Source: Chloroflexota bacterium
GTDB lineage: Bacteria > Chloroflexota > UBA6077
Length of the DNA: 5,064 bases
Reading direction: 5' to 3'
Assembly (NCBI GenBank): GCA_021788565.1
Contig: JAJYKO010000519.1
Span: forward strand, 1-5,064
Shown piece by piece: positions 1 to 5,064 of the stretch. Position 1 is the stretch's first letter. Each line of letters begins with the position of its first letter. The position numbers were made by a program, and so were the translations under genes. The notes under the pieces were generated by a model. It was not told the origin of the DNA and made no database searches. It worked only from the letters and a program-made list of their open reading frames with translations.

Positions 1-1037
1 TCATCGTCTCCGGCTACCGTGAGGGGGCTGCCGAGATCGCCAGCGGCGATCTGCTCCGACGCGAGGGTGAGCGACTCGATCGGGATCAGCACCCTGCGCA
101 GCACGAGCACAGACGTGACCAGAGCGCCCAGGAGCGAGAATACGCCCAGGACGATAAGGTGAGTCTCGAGATCGCGACCGACGGCCATCGCCTCGGATTC
201 ACTCTGCTCAACCGAAACTCCCCAGGAGGCATTGCGGAGCGGGGCAAAGGCCACGATCTCCGTGGCCGAGTCCGGGCCGTTTTCGGTGGCGTGAGTGACG
301 ACCGTCGCCGTCTTCTGGCGCATGAGGGAGAAGAGCAGGTCATAGTGCTGGCTGCGGTGTAGCACCAGATCTGGTTCGGTACTGGCCATCACGGTCCCGT
401 TGCCATCCAGTATCTGAGTATGCCCGGTCCGCCCGGGCTTAAGGCCGAGGATAAGGCTGGCGAGGCTTGCGCTGGCGATGTCCATGGAGGCACCAAGCGC
501 CCCGACGGTCTGTCCTGAGGCGTCGGTTATCGGCACGGCAAGCGCAACGGTGGGCGCCCTGGTCACCGGGTCGAGAATTACGCCCGATACCTCTCGTTTG
601 CTTCCCTGCAGCACGCGCCGGATGTGGACGTAGTCATATAAGTTGGCGCCCTCCAGAGGGGACGGGGATGGCTCGGCGAGCACAACCGTGCCGTTGCGGT
701 CTACCAGATACACCTGTTGGGCGAAGATCGGCAGGCGAGCGCGAATCTGGGCGAGGGCACTCCGCTTGTCCTCCAGATTTCCGCTGTAGAGATCGATGCC
801 TTGAGCCCGAGGCTCGGACTGGAGGTAGTCCAGCGCCTCCTTCAGTTGGTAGTCGATGTGGGCGGCGGTGATCTTAGCCATCATCAGCCGCTCCTGGAAT
901 ACGGACTGGGTGGACTGGCGAACCGCCTCCAGAGCGAGGAAACCGAACAGTGCGAAGCTCACCAGCAATCCGGCCACCACAATGAAGATGACCCTGCGCT
1001 GGAACTTGTGGCCATGAGAAGACGCCGCTACCAGCAC
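1..1037 (-). CDS. Membrane sensor protein, dCache + HAMP (N-terminal part; gene continues past left edge)
   Basis: This frame is open on the minus strand from 1037 to the window edge and encodes 345 residues. A short basic N-terminus (KFQRR, 11-15) precedes a TM helix at about 16-36. Residues 37-290 look like an extracytoplasmic double-Cache ligand-binding domain, with the Cache/PAS-like strands VYLVDRNGTVVLAEP (109-123) and HTQILDGNGTVMAS (206-219). A second TM helix lies at about 294-313, followed by a HAMP linker beginning VLIPIESLTLASEQIAAGDL (316-335) and cut at GDD. Proteins of this layout sense small molecules outside the cell and signal to a cytoplasmic histidine kinase, chemotaxis or cyclic-di-GMP output module. 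That module lies outside the window, so the class is undetermined. I chose the GTG at 1037 because GGAGGG sits 6 nt upstream. An in-frame ATG at 1091 lies inside the -10 box of the promoter and has no ribosome binding site. The gene is divergent from trpS. Confidence 0.85.
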   Translation of the reverse strand, partial: MLVAASSHGHKFQRRVIFIVVAGLLVSFALFGFLALEAVRQSTQSVFQERLMMAKITAAHIDYQLKEALDYLQSEPRAQGIDLYSGNLEDKRSALAQIRARLPIFAQQVYLVDRNGTVVLAEPSPSPLEGANLYDYVHIRRVLQGSKREVSGVILDPVTRAPTVALAVPITDASGQTVGALGASMDIASASLASLILGLKPGRTGHTQILDGNGTVMASTEPDLVLHRSQHYDLLFSLMRQKTATVVTHATENGPDSATEIVAFAPLRNASWGVSVEQSESEAMAVGRDLETHLIVLGVFSLLGALVTSVLVLRRVLIPIESLTLASEQIAAGDLGSPLTVAGDD

Positions 1038-1043
1038 GTCGAT

Positions 1044-1049
1044 CCCTCC
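1044..1049 (-). promoter_or_regulatory. Ribosome binding site of the sensor gene
   Basis: Read on the minus strand this is GGAGGG, 6 nt before the GTG at 1037. It is the strongest Shine-Dalgarno match near the start of this gene and decides for the GTG over the upstream ATG at 1091. Confidence 0.7.
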
Positions 1050-1089
1050 GAAACAGAGAGAGCGAGACGAAGGGCGCCGAGCTTCAACC

Positions 1090-1118
1090 ATAATAAGGCG
1101 AATAGTTAACACGGTCAA
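1090..1118 (-). promoter_or_regulatory. Sigma-70-type promoter of the sensor gene
   Basis: On the minus strand, TTGACC (1118-1113) and TATTAT (1095-1090) are separated by exactly 17 nt; both hexamers match consensus at 5 of 6 positions. Transcription should begin near 1083, giving a leader of about 46 nt before the GTG at 1037. The promoter points away from trpS. Confidence 0.7.
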
Positions 1119-1274
1119 GCATGCCACCCCTTCCCGCCGCGCAGGAGCCGCCGGCCCGTGCTGTCCTCCCCCAACCTGGCCGCCTTATTCGGCTCCGGCT
1201 GCTGTCCTGCTCTGAGCCAACCGGCCGTCATCACTACGCCCATTCCGAAGGCGCGGCTGGCGAGAACCGGCGCG

Positions 1275-1300
1275 TCCTAGTAGAATCGACTCAACTAGGA
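1275..1300. repeat. 7-bp inverted repeat spanning the presumed trpS promoter/start
   Basis: TCCTAGT (1275-1281) and ACTAGGA (1294-1300) are perfect inverted arms around a 12-nt centre. The left arm overlaps the presumed -10 box and the right arm ends six bases before the trpS ribosome binding site. It could be an operator or a small leader hairpin; a chance match is also possible. Confidence 0.4.
1281..1286 (+). promoter_or_regulatory. Possible -10 element for trpS
   Basis: TAGAAT matches the -10 consensus at 5 of 6 positions and would start transcription near 1293, giving a very short leader. No good -35 box lies 16-18 nt upstream (TGGCGA at 1258-1263 is weak), so this call is tentative. 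It is the best candidate in the region. Confidence 0.35.
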
Positions 1301-1305
1301 ACGGC

Positions 1306-1311
1306 GGAGAG
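1306..1311 (+). promoter_or_regulatory. Ribosome binding site of trpS
   Basis: GGAGAG lies 6 nt before the GTG at 1318 and abuts the alternative TTG at 1312. The spacing favours the GTG start. Confidence 0.6.
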
Positions 1312-1317
1312 TTGAGC

Positions 1318-2328
1318 GTGGAACAGAAGAAGGGAAGAATCCTCACAGGCGACAGGCCCACCGGCAAGCTCCACCTGGGACACTACGTGGGCACCCTCGC
1401 CAACCGGGCGCGACTTCAGGACGAATACGAATGCTTCTTCCTGGTCGCCGACTATCACGTGCTTACCACCAGGCTGCAGAATCTGAATGAGATGGGCCAG
1501 GATATCCGTGACGTTGTGCTGGATAACCTGAGCGCGGGCATAGATCCCGAAAGAAGCACCATAGTCCTGCAGTCACTGGTGCCGCAGACGACCGAGCTAC
1601 ACCTACTCTTTTCCATGTTGACCACGGTGCCTCGTCTCCAGAGGGTGCCGACGCTGAAAGAGCAGATGCGAAGTCTGAAGCTGGAGACGGCTTCATACGG
1701 GCTGCTCGGGTATCCGGTGCTTCAAGCGGCGGACATCCTGGTGGTGAAGGGCGACCTGGTACCCGTCGGCAAGGACCAGGCTTCGCACATCGAGGTGACC
1801 AGGGAGATCGCCAGGCGATTCAACGAGCTGTTCGCGCCCGTCTTCCCGGAGCCAGAGGCGCTTATCGGCGAAGTGCCCACCCTCGTGGGGACCGACGGCA
1901 AGACCAAGATGAGCAAGAGCGTGGGAAACACCATCATGCTGTCGGACGACGCCAAGACCGTGGAACGCAAGGTGATGACTATGTACACCGACCCCACCCG
2001 CATCCATGCCACCGACCCCGGGCACGTCGCCGGCAACCCCGTTTTCGTCTACCACGATGCCTTCAATCCGAACAAGGAAGAGGTGGCCGACCTCAAGAAA
2101 CGATACCGTGCCGGACGCGTCGGCGATGTTGAGGTTAAGAAGAAGTTGGTTGTTGCCCTCAACCGGTTCCTTGAGCCGATCCGCGAGCGCCGCGCTTACT
2201 ACGAAGAGCGGCCGAAACTGGTCGACGAGATAATCCAGTCGGGGAGCGAGCGCGCCCGCAAGGTCGCGGCGGAGACGCTCCGCCAGGCGCGCGAAGCCAT
2301 GGGGACAAATTACTTCCGCCAGGGCTAG
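1318..2328 (+). CDS. trpS: Tryptophanyl-tRNA synthetase (TrpRS)
   Basis: This cytoplasmic class Ic aminoacyl-tRNA synthetase joins tryptophan to tRNA-Trp using ATP, acting as a homodimer. The 336 residues match the usual bacterial length of 325-350. The HIGH-type ATP signature is [10 protein letters not shown] (14-23, HLGH at 19-22), and the KMSKS loop is present intact at 197-201. Between them, [11 protein letters not shown] (131-141) carries the Asp139 expected to recognise the indole NH, and [26 protein letters not shown] sequence begins at 149. The opening [15 protein letters not shown] resembles the TrpRS subgroup found in streptococci rather than the GIQPSG type of Geobacillus. Gln136 stands where the Geobacillus enzyme has Met129; I infer this from family alignment by eye. 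The start is GTG at 1318, with GGAGAG 6 nt upstream; TTG at 1312 would add only two residues and sits too close to that site. It appears monocistronic and ends 12 nt before a strong hairpin. Confidence 0.97.
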   Translation: MEQKKGRILTGDRPTGKLHLGHYVGTLANRARLQDEYECFFLVADYHVLTTRLQNLNEMGQDIRDVVLDNLSAGIDPERSTIVLQSLVPQTTELHLLFSMLTTVPRLQRVPTLKEQMRSLKLETASYGLLGYPVLQAADILVVKGDLVPVGKDQASHIEVTREIARRFNELFAPVFPEPEALIGEVPTLVGTDGKTKMSKSVGNTIMLSDDAKTVERKVMTMYTDPTRIHATDPGHVAGNPVFVYHDAFNPNKEEVADLKKRYRAGRVGDVEVKKKLVVALNRFLEPIRERRAYYEERPKLVDEIIQSGSERARKVAAETLRQAREAMGTNYFRQG

Positions 2329-2339
2329 ATCCCTCAGCC

Positions 2340-2375
2340 CAGTAGCAGCGGGTCAGGGAGGACCCGCTGCTACTG
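2340..2375 (+). terminator. Perfect 15-bp hairpin after trpS (terminator-like, no U-tract)
   Basis: Arms 2340-2354 and 2361-2375 are perfectly complementary over 15 bp with a 6-nt AGGGAG loop, and the GGGTC/GACCC base closes it firmly. It begins 12 nt after the trpS stop. It is followed by ACCCCTACAC rather than a T-run, so it is not a canonical intrinsic terminator. It could still protect the 3' end of the mRNA or help Rho-type termination. Confidence 0.6.
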
Positions 2376-2465
2376 ACCCCTACACACATCAGGCTCCCAG
2401 AATCCTGGGTCATGCACCTTGAAGTGGGGCCTTTCAAAAGTCCGCCGCGATGCCCGCGTACCGCT

Positions 2466-2535
2466 CGTCATGCCCGCGCAAGCGGGCATCCAGCCGCTGC
2501 CTCGTGCCTGGGCTCCCGCTTTCGCGGGAGTGACG
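2466..2535. repeat. Dispersed CCCGCG-type palindromic repeat
   Basis: The arms 2466-2493 and 2508-2535 are inverted copies, 28 bases each, matching at 22 of 28 positions around a 14-nt centre. Each arm is itself a hairpin: ATGCCCGC-GCAA-GCGGGCAT (2470-2489) and CTCCCGC-TTTC-GCGGGAG (2513-2530). This double-hairpin pattern, CGTCATNCCCGCG...GCGGGNATCCAG, is a well-known dispersed intergenic repeat in many bacteria and is often mistranslated as short SRESGNP/RLRGHD proteins. Confidence 0.75.
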
Positions 2536-2590
2536 GGAGGATGTGACCGATGCGTGACGACACGGGAGGATGTGGCTGATGCGTGACCAC
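2533..2590. repeat. 29-bp tandem duplication
   Basis: Two adjacent 29-bp units (2533-2561 and 2562-2590), each opening ACGGGAGGATGTG and containing GATGCGTGAC, match at 26 of 29 positions. They abut the right arm of the palindromic repeat, and the first unit overlaps its last three bases. With only two copies and no spacers this is not a CRISPR array. Confidence 0.8.
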
Positions 2591-2623
2591 TTTGGAAAGG
2601 CCCTCACCGTGAAGCCCGGCATC

Positions 2624-2653
2624 TTGACGAGGTGAGGGCGCGGCGACTATCCT
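2624..2653 (+). promoter_or_regulatory. Promoter of the Rrf2-family regulator
   Basis: TTGACG (2624-2629) and TATCCT (2648-2653) are separated by 18 nt. The -35 box matches consensus at 5 of 6 positions and the -10 at 4 of 6. Transcription would begin near 2660, inside the adjoining dyad, giving a leader of about 38 nt. Confidence 0.5.
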
Positions 2654-2675
2654 GACCAACGAGACACTGTTGGTC
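2654..2675. promoter_or_regulatory. Candidate operator dyad for the Rrf2 regulator
   Basis: Perfect 7-bp arms GACCAAC (2654-2660) and GTTGGTC (2669-2675) flank an 8-nt centre. The dyad starts directly after the -10 box, covers the expected transcription start and ends 22 nt before the regulator's ATG. Rrf2 proteins bind such sites as dimers and often repress their own genes; that this one does so is inferred from position only. Confidence 0.5.
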
Positions 2676-2685
2676 CGAATTAGAC

Positions 2686-2692
2686 GGGAAGG
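2686..2692 (+). promoter_or_regulatory. Ribosome binding site of the Rrf2 regulator
   Basis: GGGAAGG lies 5 nt before the ATG at 2698. The alternative GTG at 2692 overlaps this site and is therefore unlikely to be the start. Confidence 0.6.
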
Positions 2693-2697
2693 TGCGC

Positions 2698-3156
2698 ATG
2701 CAGATTACCAGACGGGCGGACTACGGCATTCGAACGATGCTGGACGTGGCGAGCCTTGAGGCCGGAGCGGTTGGCCTGACCCACGAGGTGGCGGCACGAC
2801 AGGGCATCCCGCTGCCCTTCCTGGCTAAGATCGTTCCCGCTCTTACGCGCGCAGGTTTGCTGCGCTCCCAACGAGGCGCCGGCGGCGGGATCATTCTCGC
2901 CCGACCCGCGGAGAAGATTACCCTCTTGGAGGTCGTCGAGGCGATCGACGGGCCCCTGGCGCTGAACATGTGCGTCCTCTGGCCGGACGATTGCAGCCGC
3001 TCCGGCACCTGCCCGGTCCACGAAATCTGGTGTGACGCCCGCTCTCTGCTGGCCGGCCGTCTGAGCCGTACCACTATCGCCGATTTGGCGGCCAGCGCGA
3101 CGGGGAAAGTCGGCGAGCGGGCGAGAGGGAGAAGGGGCGACGGGGTGATGGAGTGA
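2698..3156 (+). CDS. Rrf2/IscR-family transcriptional regulator, probable Fe-S sensor
   Basis: This is a 152-residue DNA-binding protein of the Rrf2 family (IscR, NsrR, RsrR, CymR), usually dimeric. The family N-terminus MQITRRADYGIRTMLDVA (1-18) opens the winged helix; the recognition-helix region is about 27-52, and the wing is SQRGAGGGIILARP (57-70), followed by the typical ITLLEVVEAIDGP (74-86). Cys92, Cys99, Cys105 and His108 reproduce the IscR ligand set (Cys92/98/104, His107 in E. coli) with one extra residue in the first gap. Cluster binding is therefore likely, sensing Fe-S supply, NO or redox state; which of these cannot be told from sequence. A further Cys112 is present. The tail after about 134 (basic, Gly/Arg-rich) is low-complexity and lies in a purine-rich tract. 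The start is ATG at 2698, from the ribosome binding site and family alignment. No isc/suf or NO-detoxification genes adjoin, so the regulon is unknown. It probably represses itself through the dyad upstream. Confidence 0.92.
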   Translation: MQITRRADYGIRTMLDVASLEAGAVGLTHEVAARQGIPLPFLAKIVPALTRAGLLRSQRGAGGGIILARPAEKITLLEVVEAIDGPLALNMCVLWPDDCSRSGTCPVHEIWCDARSLLAGRLSRTTIADLAASATGKVGERARGRRGDGVME

Positions 3157-3380
3157 GTGGGGGACAGGGAGAAGGACGGAAACAGGATAGACGGGATGTC
3201 GAAGGTTAGGCAAGGTAGTTTCCGGGTCGTCTGTTAACTTCTATCTTTCTTTATGTGTCATGTGTCTCTTGCTCGGTTCCTAGCTAATCTGATTAGTGAC
3301 TCCCCTCCCGGTCACCCGCTCACTCGCTCCGCCTCGCCGTCACCCGCTCGTCCCCGGTTCCCCCGTCACGCGTCCCCGCG
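3103..3380. repeat. Complementary purine-rich and pyrimidine-rich low-complexity tracts
   Basis: The G/A-rich tract at about 3103-3180 is built of GGGCGA/GGGTGA/GAGTGAG-like words. The C/T-rich tract at about 3300-3380 carries the same words on the other strand, for example CGAGCGGG at 3114-3121 against CCCGCTCG at 3343-3350. Together they form a degenerate long-range inverted repeat. The left tract overlaps the 3' end of the regulator gene. Confidence 0.45.
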
Positions 3381-3382
3381 TC

Positions 3383-3394
3383 CCGCCCGGGCGG
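3383..3394. repeat. 12-bp perfect palindrome upstream of the rny promoter
   Basis: CCGCCCGGGCGG is fully self-complementary and ends 9 nt before the -35 box of rny. It could be a regulator site, but in GC-rich DNA next to a C-rich tract a chance origin is plausible. Confidence 0.35.
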
Positions 3395-3403
3395 CCGTTC
3401 TCC

Positions 3404-3432
3404 TTGACACAGGTTAAGAAAGTGGCTATTAT
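3404..3432 (+). promoter_or_regulatory. Sigma-70-type promoter of rny
   Basis: A perfect -35 TTGACA (3404-3409) and a -10 TATTAT (3427-3432) are separated by 17 nt, so the promoter should be strong and constitutive. Transcription would begin near 3439, leaving a leader of about 65 nt before the TTG at 3505. Confidence 0.8.
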
Positions 3433-3488
3433 CATTAAAGAGGATATCTAACTTCTGGCGCGACAATCCTCGTGTTAGACGAGAAAGA

Positions 3489-3494
3489 GAGGTG
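3489..3494 (+). promoter_or_regulatory. Probable ribosome binding site of rny
   Basis: GAGGTG matches the anti-Shine-Dalgarno sequence and lies 10 nt before the TTG at 3505. Spacing is slightly long. The alternative GTG at 3472 is preceded by GCGACAATCCTC, with no such site, and this motif lies inside that longer frame. Confidence 0.5.
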
Positions 3495-3504
3495 TAGCGC
3501 TGTA

Positions 3505-5037
3505 TTGGATCCGATATCGATATTGGTAAGCATGCTTGTTGGGCTGCTTATCGGCGGCGCAGTCGGCTACTTCTATCGGCGCAGCGTAGTCGGGGCCGAG
3601 TTGAAGTTGAAGGAAACCAACGTTGAGAAACTCCTCGCCGAAGCCACTGCGAAGAAGAACGAGCTGCTACTTGAGGCCAAGGACGAGGCCCTCCGAATCC
3701 GCCAGTCGGCGGAAAGTGAGCATCGCGATCGGCGTAACGAGCTTCAGAGACAGGAGCGCCGCATCCAGCAGAAGGACGAGAATCTGGACCGGAGGCTGGA
3801 GAGCGTTGAGAGGCGAGAGCGCAACCTGACGACCAAGGAGAAGGAGCTCGAGACACTGCGCGAGGAGATCGAGCAGGTGAAGATCCGGCAGTTCCAGGAG
3901 TTGGAGCGTGTCTCCGGACTCACCCGCGACATCGCCAAGGCCGAGATCCTGAAGATAGTAGAGCAAGAGGTATCGGTCGACGCGGCAAAGAGGGCCAGAG
4001 AAATCGAGGCCCAGGCCCGTGAGGAAGCCGAGCGTAAGGCCAGGCACATCGTCACCATGGCCGTTCAGCGTTGTGCCGCCGATCAAGTAGCTGAGACAGT
4101 TGTGTCAGTGGTGCCCCTACCAAACGATGAGATGAAAGGTCGCATCATCGGGCGCGAGGGACGGAACATCAGGGCGCTGGAAAGCGCAACAGGTGTCGAT
4201 CTCATCATCGACGATACTCCGGATGCCGTGACTCTCTCGGGCTTCGATCCCGTGCGCAGAGAGATCGCGCGTCTTGCATTGACGAAGCTGGTGACGGACG
4301 GCAGGATCCACCCCGCTCGGATCGAGGAGGTGGTCAACAAGACCAGGACAGAAGTTGAAACCGCTATCCGCGAGGCTGGTGAGGAAGCCGCGCTGGACGC
4401 GGGCGTGCACGGGTTGAATCCTGAGGTGATCAAGCTGCTCGGTCGCATGAAGTACCGGACCAGCTACGGCCAGAACATCAGGCTTCACTCGATCGAGGTT
4501 GCCCATCTGTCGGCCATGCTCGCATCTGAGATCGGCGCCGACGTCAACATCGCGCGTCGCGCGGGCCTGCTCCACGATCTGGGCAAGGCAGTCGATCATG
4601 AGTTCGAGGGACCGCACGCGATCATCGGAGCGGAGCTGGCCAAGCGGTACGGCGAGTCTCCCAGGGTGATCCATGCTATCGCGGCTCACCACGCGGATGA
4701 GACCGAGCCCCAGAGCCTTGAGGCCATCATCGTTCAGGCCGCGGATGCGATTTCCGGGGCCAGACCTGGTGCCAGGCGCGAGACGCTGGAGCATTACATA
4801 AAGCGACTCGAGGCCCTGGAGAGCGTGGCCAACTCCTTCACGGGGGTTGAGAAGTCCTTCGCTATTCAGGCAGGTCGCGAGGTTCGCATCATCGTGAAGC
4901 CCGAGGAGATCGACGATCTAGGGGCGGTAAGGCTAGCGCGCGACATAGTGAAGAGGATCGAGGAGAGCCTTCAGTACCCCGGGCAGGTGAAAGTTACTGT
5001 TGTTCGGGAGACCAGGGCGGTGGACTACGCGAAGTAG
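3505..5037 (+). CDS. rny: Ribonuclease Y (RNase Y)
   Basis: RNase Y is a membrane-anchored endoribonuclease that starts mRNA decay and processes structured RNAs, often as the scaffold of a degradosome-like complex. All parts are present in 510 residues (about 520 in Bacillus). A TM anchor spans about 5-24, with the typical start [21 protein letters not shown] long charged coiled coil runs about 30-180. The KH domain has the RNA-binding loop [13 protein letters not shown] (212-224, GxxG at 216-219). The HD domain has His328, HD at 357-358 ([12 protein letters not shown]), His395-His396 (AAHHAD) and Asp414 ([16 protein letters not shown]) as metal-binding candidates. The C-terminal [20 protein letters not shown] is family-typical. 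I chose the TTG at 3505 because it begins just before the anchor and has GAGGTG upstream; GTG at 3472 in the same frame would add 11 residues with charged DEKER, which is less typical. The gene has its own promoter and no downstream partner is visible before the window ends. Confidence 0.97.
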   Translation: MDPISILVSMLVGLLIGGAVGYFYRRSVVGAELKLKETNVEKLLAEATAKKNELLLEAKDEALRIRQSAESEHRDRRNELQRQERRIQQKDENLDRRLESVERRERNLTTKEKELETLREEIEQVKIRQFQELERVSGLTRDIAKAEILKIVEQEVSVDAAKRAREIEAQAREEAERKARHIVTMAVQRCAADQVAETVVSVVPLPNDEMKGRIIGREGRNIRALESATGVDLIIDDTPDAVTLSGFDPVRREIARLALTKLVTDGRIHPARIEEVVNKTRTEVETAIREAGEEAALDAGVHGLNPEVIKLLGRMKYRTSYGQNIRLHSIEVAHLSAMLASEIGADVNIARRAGLLHDLGKAVDHEFEGPHAIIGAELAKRYGESPRVIHAIAAHHADETEPQSLEAIIVQAADAISGARPGARRETLEHYIKRLEALESVANSFTGVEKSFAIQAGREVRIIVKPEEIDDLGAVRLARDIVKRIEESLQYPGQVKVTVVRETRAVDYAK

Positions 5038-5064
5038 CCTGCGATCCTGACGGCAGCATCGGCC
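5038..5064. other. Window end after rny
   Basis: Only 27 bases follow the rny stop codon. They show no hairpin, T-run or start codon with a ribosome binding site, so neither a terminator nor a following gene can be called. Confidence 0.6.

Larger units (their letters stand above)
1038..1317. other. Divergent intergenic region between sensor gene and trpS
   Basis: About 280 bp separate the two starts. The left part holds the sensor leader and promoter. The middle (about 1120-1270) is GC-rich and holds no gene I can support; the short open frames here are chance. It contains a 9-bp direct repeat TGCTGTCCT (1159-1167, 1200-1208) and a GGAGCCG/CGGCTCC inverted pair (1144-1150, 1190-1196), neither of clear meaning. 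I looked for a T-box or Trp-rich leader peptide for trpS and found none. Confidence 0.5.
2426..2604. repeat. Nested inverted-repeat element (MITE/REP-like)
   Basis: The outer ends form an imperfect inverted repeat: 16 bases at 2426-2441 (GGGGCCTTTCAAAAGT) pair with 2589-2604 at 14 of 16 positions. Inside lie two further inverted arms and a tandem duplication. There is no transposase frame. The layout suggests a small non-autonomous repeat or a composite of two repeat types; no target-site duplication is obvious at the ends. Confidence 0.5.
2329..2697. other. Gene-free region between trpS and the Rrf2 regulator
   Basis: This stretch of about 370 bp has no gene I can support. In order it holds the trpS hairpin, a small CCCAG/CTGGG hairpin (2396-2409), the nested inverted-repeat element (2426-2604) with its internal tandem duplication, then the promoter and operator-like dyad of the regulator. 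Minus-strand open frames here read SRHSRESGSP...LDARLRGHDE, which is the familiar spurious translation of dispersed repeats. Confidence 0.7.
3157..3504. other. Gene-free region between the Rrf2 regulator and rny
   Basis: This stretch of about 350 bp holds no gene I can support. From left to right: a purine-rich stretch (to about 3215), a T-rich patch (3237-3270) without a clear hairpin, a small CTAAT-CTG-ATTAG dyad (3284-3296), a pyrimidine-rich C-rich tract (about 3300-3390) with the 11-bp direct repeat GTCACCCGCTC at 3311-3321 and 3339-3349, a 12-bp palindrome, and the rny promoter and leader. Confidence 0.65.

Noticed and set aside
159..1109. Three plus-strand open frames of 67-134 codons (159-362, 467-871, 717-1109)
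   Set aside because: They lie opposite the sensor gene, which has TM, Cache and HAMP features plus a promoter and ribosome binding site. The plus-strand products are Arg/Pro-rich and unrecognisable.
1144..1208. GGAGCCG/CGGCTCC inverted pair and TGCTGTCCT direct repeat
   Set aside because: Arms of 7-9 bases at distances of about 40 nt are expected by chance in GC-rich sequence; nothing links them to a promoter or gene.
1120..1317. T-box riboswitch or Trp leader peptide before trpS
   Set aside because: No T-box core (AGGGUGG-like), specifier stem, terminator hairpin or short frame with consecutive Trp codons is visible.
2160..2167. AACCGGTT palindrome inside trpS
   Set aside because: An 8-bp palindrome within coding sequence, explained by the Asn-Arg-Phe codons; there is no supporting context.
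2533..2590. CRISPR-like repeats
   Set aside because: The two 29-bp units are directly adjacent with no spacer between them, there are only two copies, and no cas genes are present.
2434..2659. Two short minus-strand frames with SRHSRESGSP and LDARLRGHDE-like text
   Set aside because: These are translations of the dispersed CCCGCG palindromic repeat, a well-known source of spurious small proteins. They have no ribosome binding site.
2680..3213. A 177-codon minus-strand open frame opposite the Rrf2 gene
   Set aside because: It is the antisense shadow of a gene with clear family motifs; its protein is low-complexity and matches no family I know.
4117..4794. A 225-codon minus-strand open frame opposite rny
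   Set aside because: It is antisense to conserved KH and HD coding sequence and shows no motifs of its own. GC-rich codon bias produces such frames.

Overview
The window is moderately GC-rich bacterial DNA holding four genes, three of them complete. Its composition, the essential RNase Y (absent from most alpha- and gammaproteobacteria) and the dispersed inverted repeats would fit a Chloroflexota/Dehalococcoidia-like bacterium or another deep-branching Gram-positive-like group. That placement is inference; no rRNA or other marker is present. I see no phage, plasmid, toxin or defence genes.

Layout. Positions 1-1037 on the minus strand carry the N-terminal 345 codons of a membrane sensor protein: TM helix, extracytoplasmic double-Cache-like domain, TM helix, start of HAMP. 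The gene runs off the left edge, so its output domain (histidine kinase, chemoreceptor or cyclase) is not visible. It has a very good sigma-70-type promoter that also decides its start codon. Divergently transcribed from it is a complete tryptophanyl-tRNA synthetase gene (trpS, 1318-2328), followed by a perfect 15-bp hairpin. A gene-free stretch of about 370 bp (2329-2697) holds that hairpin, a nested inverted-repeat element of the widespread CCCGCG-type dispersed family, a 29-bp tandem duplication, and the promoter of the next gene. At 2698-3156 lies an Rrf2/IscR-type regulator with an apparently intact iron-sulfur ligand set (three Cys plus His); a dyad between its -10 box and start codon is a good candidate autoregulatory operator. 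A further stretch of about 350 bp (3157-3504) contains complementary purine-rich and pyrimidine-rich low-complexity tracts, then a near-consensus promoter. This drives rny (3505-5037), a complete RNase Y with TM anchor, coiled coil, KH and HD domains. The last 27 bp show no gene.

How the genes relate. Each gene seems to have its own promoter, so this is a set of neighbouring single-gene units rather than one operon. trpS (translation) and rny (mRNA decay) are housekeeping. The Rrf2 regulator is probably an Fe-S sensor of redox state, NO or cluster supply, and the only target visible here is its own promoter. I found no convincing undescribed system. The observations most worth following are the Rrf2 operator, the nested repeat element, and the start-codon corrections that the promoters and ribosome binding sites support.
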